Of a stretch of DNA of 8,011 nt, positions 5,390 through 8,011 are shown in pieces. The notes below the pieces were generated by a model. It did not search any database, had not been told where the DNA came from, and saw only the letters and a list, made by a program, of their open reading frames with translations. Within the stretch, counting starts at the first letter, position 1, and each line of letters opens with the position of its first letter. Source of the DNA: Alkalimonas sp. (GTDB lineage Bacteria > Pseudomonadota > Gammaproteobacteria > Enterobacterales > Alteromonadaceae). The stretch spans positions 1 through 8,011 of the forward strand of contig JAIUMG010000153.1 of the NCBI GenBank assembly GCA_022565655.1, read 5' to 3'. A program made the translations under genes and the position numbers.

Positions 5390-5872
5390 ATGACGGTAAA
5401 AGAAATAACAGCTGCAGAAAGTGAGTTATTGTATTTAAAGCATAATGCGGTTTTATGTTTAATTGTTGGGATGGTTATATCAGGTGACCTTTTTTATGCC
5501 TTGCTAAAATCATTTCCGGTTGCTGGCTGGATCACTAGCACGGTAGTAGCGCTTTACGCTGTAACGATATTGGTGATGCTGATCAAACTGTTCAAAGTCA
5601 TCCGATACAGTCGTGGTAGCACCAAAAAAGCATTCTGGTATGGTGATTTTAAAGATGAGTTCAGTGCATTTTTAAACCATAGAGGCTACAAGTACAGCTT
5701 TAACACCTTGGTTGTTATCTTGCTTGCGACCTGGATTCTTGGTGGAAGAGGTTATTTTTCAAGTTGGTTAAGTGGTATTGAGTTAAAAGATTATGCGGTT
5801 GTTTTAACCAGCATTGGCATGTGGTCTTATGCGTTGCCGGTGTTCATTGGTTTGAGGGCTGACAATGAATGA
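5390..5872 (+). CDS. four-helix inner-membrane protein of unknown function
   Basis: The start at 5390 is chosen because AAGGAG (5377-5382) lies 7 nt upstream. The product is 160 residues. Four hydrophobic segments are visible at about 20-40 (AVLCLIVGMVISGDLFYALL), 45-68 (AGWITSTVVALYAVTILVML), 103-120 (TLVVILLATWILGG) and 130-152. A basic, aromatic cytoplasmic-type loop (KLFKVIRYSRGSTKKAFWYG) separates helices 2 and 3. I do not recognise a family. Membrane proteins of this size are often encoded beside short XRE regulators, and here the reading frames overlap by 8 nt, implying translational coupling. The gene is visibly more AT-rich than lysC or cstA, which may indicate acquisition by transfer. 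Expression is probably controlled by the three operators upstream. Confidence 0.85.
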   Translation: MTVKEITAAESELLYLKHNAVLCLIVGMVISGDLFYALLKSFPVAGWITSTVVALYAVTILVMLIKLFKVIRYSRGSTKKAFWYGDFKDEFSAFLNHRGYKYSFNTLVVILLATWILGGRGYFSSWLSGIELKDYAVVLTSIGMWSYALPVFIGLRADNE

Positions 5873-6080
5873 GGAGCTGGATAATCATATCGCTAAGCTG
5901 CGCAGCAAACGTAAGTTGTCGCAGCAAGAACTGGCTGATGCTATCGGGGTGTCCCGTAAAACCATCAGTACGGTAGAAACCGGTCGTTTTACGCCCTCAG
6001 TGGTTATAGCGTTAAAGCTCGCCAAGTATTTCGACCTGCCGGTGGAAGCTATATTTACCCTGCTGCCTACTGATGAGTAG
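5865..6080 (+). CDS. short XRE/Cro-family helix-turn-helix regulator
   Basis: This 71-residue protein is almost only a DNA-binding domain. IAKLRSKRKLSQQELADAIG then VSRKTISTVETGRFTPSVVI (about 9-48) carry the helix-turn-helix, followed by ALKLAKYFDLPVEAIFTL. It fits the compact COG1476-type regulators. With no sensor domain, its signal may come through the membrane protein encoded just before it. The ATG overlaps the upstream gene by 8 nt. No strong Shine-Dalgarno is seen, so it is probably translated by coupling. It is the natural candidate to bind the three operator units at 5305-5364 and repress its own operon. The stop codon lies inside a hairpin (6059-6087). Confidence 0.92.
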   Translation: MNEELDNHIAKLRSKRKLSQQELADAIGVSRKTISTVETGRFTPSVVIALKLAKYFDLPVEAIFTLLPTDE

Positions 6081-6087
6081 CAGCAGG
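6059..6087 (+). terminator. strong hairpin over the regulator stop codon
   Basis: CCTGCTGC (6059-6066) pairs with GCAGCAGG (6080-6087). Inside, after a bulged C, TACT (6068-6071) pairs with AGTA (6076-6079) around a GATG loop. The 12-bp stem contains the TAG stop. The sequence after it (TTGATGAGCCCTTGATATATTC) is not a T-run, so it may be a transcript-stabilising or partial-termination structure rather than a classical terminator. Confidence 0.4.
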
Positions 6088-6191
6088 TTGATGAGCCCTT
6101 GATATATTCACCTTTGGTCGAATACTTGCCATCTAGTAGCTGCTGTATCATGCTTGCTTGAACTTAACGCCCCGAAACAAGAGGTGGTTGC

Positions 6192-7874
6192 ATGAACGCG
6201 GTCTTTTTAATGTTGATGGGGCTTGGTGCTATGGCGCTAGGCTATTTTGTTTACTCGAAGTTTATTTGCGAAAAGATCTTTCAGGTCGACCCTAACTTTC
6301 GCACCCCGGCGCACGAGCTGCAGGACGGGGTGGATTATGTGCCGACCAACAAATACATTCTGTGGGGCCATCACTTTACCTCTGTGGCCGGTGCCGCGCC
6401 GATCCTGGGCCCGGCCATTGCCGTGATCTGGGGCTGGGTGCCGGCTTTTCTTTGGGTGGTGTTTGGCACAATTTTCTTTGCCGGGGTGCATGATGCCGGC
6501 GCTATCTGGGCCAGTAGTCGCAACAAAGCCCGCTCCATCGGCGCTTTAACCGGCGATATTGTTGGCAATCGTGCCCGTAGTATTTTTATGATTGTGATTT
6601 TCCTGGTGCTGCTGATGGTCAATGCAGTCTTTGCCGTGGTGATTGCCAACCAGTTGATTAATTTCCCCAGCGCCACCTTACCGGTGTGGGGCGCTATCGT
6701 TGTGGCGCTGATTATTGGCCAGCTGATTTACCGCAAAGTGATAGGCCTGCTGATGGTGACCATACTGGGGGTGACTGCACTCTACGGCATGATTTACCTT
6801 GGGCCTATGCTGCCATTTTCCTTACCATCAGAAACCATACTGGGCTTGTCGGATCGGCAAAGCTGGATAGTGCTGTTGTTTGTCTATGCCGCCATCGCCT
6901 CTTTATTGCCGGTCTGGGCCTTGTTGCAGCCGCGTGATTACATCAATGGCATTCAGCTCTTTATCGGGTTGGGCTTATTGTATGGTGCTGTGCTGATTGC
7001 CAGCCCGGATGTAGTGGCGCCAGCTTTTAATACGGACGTACCGGAAGGTACCCCTTCGCTTATTCCTTTACTGTTTGTCACCATTGCCTGCGGGGCGATT
7101 TCTGGCTTTCATGGTCTGGTGGCCAGCGGTACTACCTCCAAGCAGCTGGATAAAGAGCCGGACCTGCGCTTTGTCGGCTACTTTGGTGCTGTCGGAGAAG
7201 GGGCGCTGGCGCTGGCTGCCATTATTGCGGTAAGTGCCGGCTTTGCTACCCTGTCAGATTGGCAAGCGATTTATCATAACTTTGGCGAAGGCGGTGTGGC
7301 CGCCTTTACCCGGGGTGGGGCCAATATTCTGGAGCAGGGGCTGGGGCTGGATACCGTGATGGCGCAGACCCTGCTTACCGTGATGGTGGTGCTCTTTGCC
7401 GGTACTACCATGGATACCGGTTTACGTTTACAGCGCTATATTTTTCAGGAGTGGGGCAGTATTTATCGCATTGGCTGGATGCAAAAAACACTGCCTGCTA
7501 CCTTGCTGGCGGTGGGCTGTTGTTTGTTGCTGGCTTTTGGTGCCGGCGGTGATGGCGCTGGGGGTATGCTGATTTGGCCACTTTTTGGCACCACCAACCA
7601 GTTGCTGGCTGGTTTAACTCTGCTGGTGATTACGGTGATGCTGGTGAAGCTGGGGCGACCGATGTGGTACACCCTGGCACCGCTGTTGTTTTTACTCTGC
7701 ATGACCACCCTGGGGCTGTTGATCCAGCTAAAAAGCTTTTACGACAAAGGCGACTGGTTCCTGTTTACGCTAGACCTGGTGATCCTGGCGGCGGCTATCC
7801 TGGTGATTTTGGAGGCCAGCTCGGCGTTAACCAAACAAATCAAAGCCAACAAAGCGGTGGTACCCGAGCCATGA
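6192..7874 (+). CDS. cstA: carbon starvation protein A (CstA) family transporter
   Basis: CstA-family proteins are inner-membrane permeases. E. coli CstA is linked to peptide and pyruvate uptake. This 560-residue protein is mostly hydrophobic helices. It carries the family signature region (about residues 53-100: YILWGHHFTSVAGAAPILGP, then a tryptophan-rich helix and FFAGVHDAGAIWASSRN) and a later SGFHGLVASGTTSKQ block with DKEPD following. GGDGAGGMLIWPLFGTTNQL near residue 455 belongs to the C-terminal half. It is shorter than E. coli CstA (701) and resembles the shorter CstA-like forms. GAGG (6181-6184) lies 7 nt before the ATG. It overlaps the next gene by 4 nt, so the two are coupled. Exact substrate is not predictable. 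Confidence 0.92.
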   Translation: MNAVFLMLMGLGAMALGYFVYSKFICEKIFQVDPNFRTPAHELQDGVDYVPTNKYILWGHHFTSVAGAAPILGPAIAVIWGWVPAFLWVVFGTIFFAGVHDAGAIWASSRNKARSIGALTGDIVGNRARSIFMIVIFLVLLMVNAVFAVVIANQLINFPSATLPVWGAIVVALIIGQLIYRKVIGLLMVTILGVTALYGMIYLGPMLPFSLPSETILGLSDRQSWIVLLFVYAAIASLLPVWALLQPRDYINGIQLFIGLGLLYGAVLIASPDVVAPAFNTDVPEGTPSLIPLLFVTIACGAISGFHGLVASGTTSKQLDKEPDLRFVGYFGAVGEGALALAAIIAVSAGFATLSDWQAIYHNFGEGGVAAFTRGGANILEQGLGLDTVMAQTLLTVMVVLFAGTTMDTGLRLQRYIFQEWGSIYRIGWMQKTLPATLLAVGCCLLLAFGAGGDGAGGMLIWPLFGTTNQLLAGLTLLVITVMLVKLGRPMWYTLAPLLFLLCMTTLGLLIQLKSFYDKGDWFLFTLDLVILAAAILVILEASSALTKQIKANKAVVPEP

Positions 7875-8011
7875 AACTGGATGCCATTAAAGCCTGGTTT
7901 CGCCAGGCCAGTTTTTATGCCGAAGAGGCCTACAACGCGCCGTATCGCTCGGCCATTGCCCGGGCGCAACGCGAGCAGGACGATCTTTTTATGCTGCTGG
8001 TATTCTCGGAA
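7871..8011 (+). CDS. probable cory-CC-star family protein, 3' end outside window
   Basis: The ATG overlaps the cstA stop (ATGA, 7871-7874). Forty-seven codons are visible before the window ends: MKLDAIKAWFRQASFYAEEA, then an arginine/alanine-rich stretch and QDDLFMLLVFSE. The DLFMLLVFSE block and the position directly after a short cstA fit my recollection of the small cory-CC-star proteins (about 110 residues, ending in two cysteines). The defining C-terminal part is not in the window, so this is provisional. No signal peptide is visible. Translational coupling suggests a role tied to CstA. Confidence 0.6.
   Translation, partial: MKLDAIKAWFRQASFYAEEAYNAPYRSAIARAQREQDDLFMLLVFSE

Noticed and set aside
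5885..6151. Antisense frame over the XRE gene
   Set aside because: It overlaps a clear helix-turn-helix gene and has no features of its own.
6132..6151. Possible cstA promoter with TATCAT (6146-6151) and TTGCCA (6126-6131)
   Set aside because: The spacing is only 14 nt, too short for a sigma70 promoter, and no better -35 box was found.

Overview
The window looks like a chromosomal segment from a gammaproteobacterium. LysC closely resembles the enterobacterial lysine-sensitive aspartokinase III and is preceded by an E. coli-like lysine riboswitch. A DUF3297 gene, a SoxR-type [2Fe-2S] cysteine cluster and a CstA / cory-CC-star gene pair fit the same broad group. An Alteromonadales- or Rheinheimera-like host is my guess from gene style. 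It is not proven by the sequence.

Layout, left to right on the + strand. (1) 1-394 is the lysC control region: a candidate sigma70 promoter, a complete lysine riboswitch (about 123-289), and a hairpin that would hide the lysC ribosome binding site. (2) 395-1741 is lysC, starting at TTG. (3) 1848-3104 is an FAD-dependent amine-oxidase-like protein with a run of eight G inside the gene. (4) 3189-3476 is a small unrecognised protein with its own extended -10 promoter, followed by a long-loop terminator-like hairpin.

The middle is on the - strand. 3518-3727 encodes only the C-terminal iron-sulphur tail of SoxR and looks like a truncated remnant. 3788-4036 is a DUF3297 protein. 4117-4890 is a secreted family-3 solute-binding protein with no permease beside it. 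A terminator hairpin after the binding-protein gene overlaps the promoter of the DUF3297 gene.

The right part is again on the + strand. After a gene-poor stretch (4960-5389) there are three head-to-tail 20-bp operator-like units in the promoter of a two-gene operon. The operon encodes a four-helix membrane protein (5390-5872) and an overlapping short XRE/Cro-type repressor (5865-6080). This compact, probably self-regulated module is the least described part of the window. Then come cstA (6192-7874), a membrane carbon/peptide/pyruvate transporter-family gene, and a gene overlapping its stop by 4 nt that resembles the cory-CC-star family and is cut by the window end.

Functionally the window is a set of separate transcription units: lysine-controlled amino-acid biosynthesis, solute sensing or uptake (solute-binding protein, CstA), and the small membrane/regulator module. 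I see no CRISPR array, tRNA, rRNA or intact insertion sequence.
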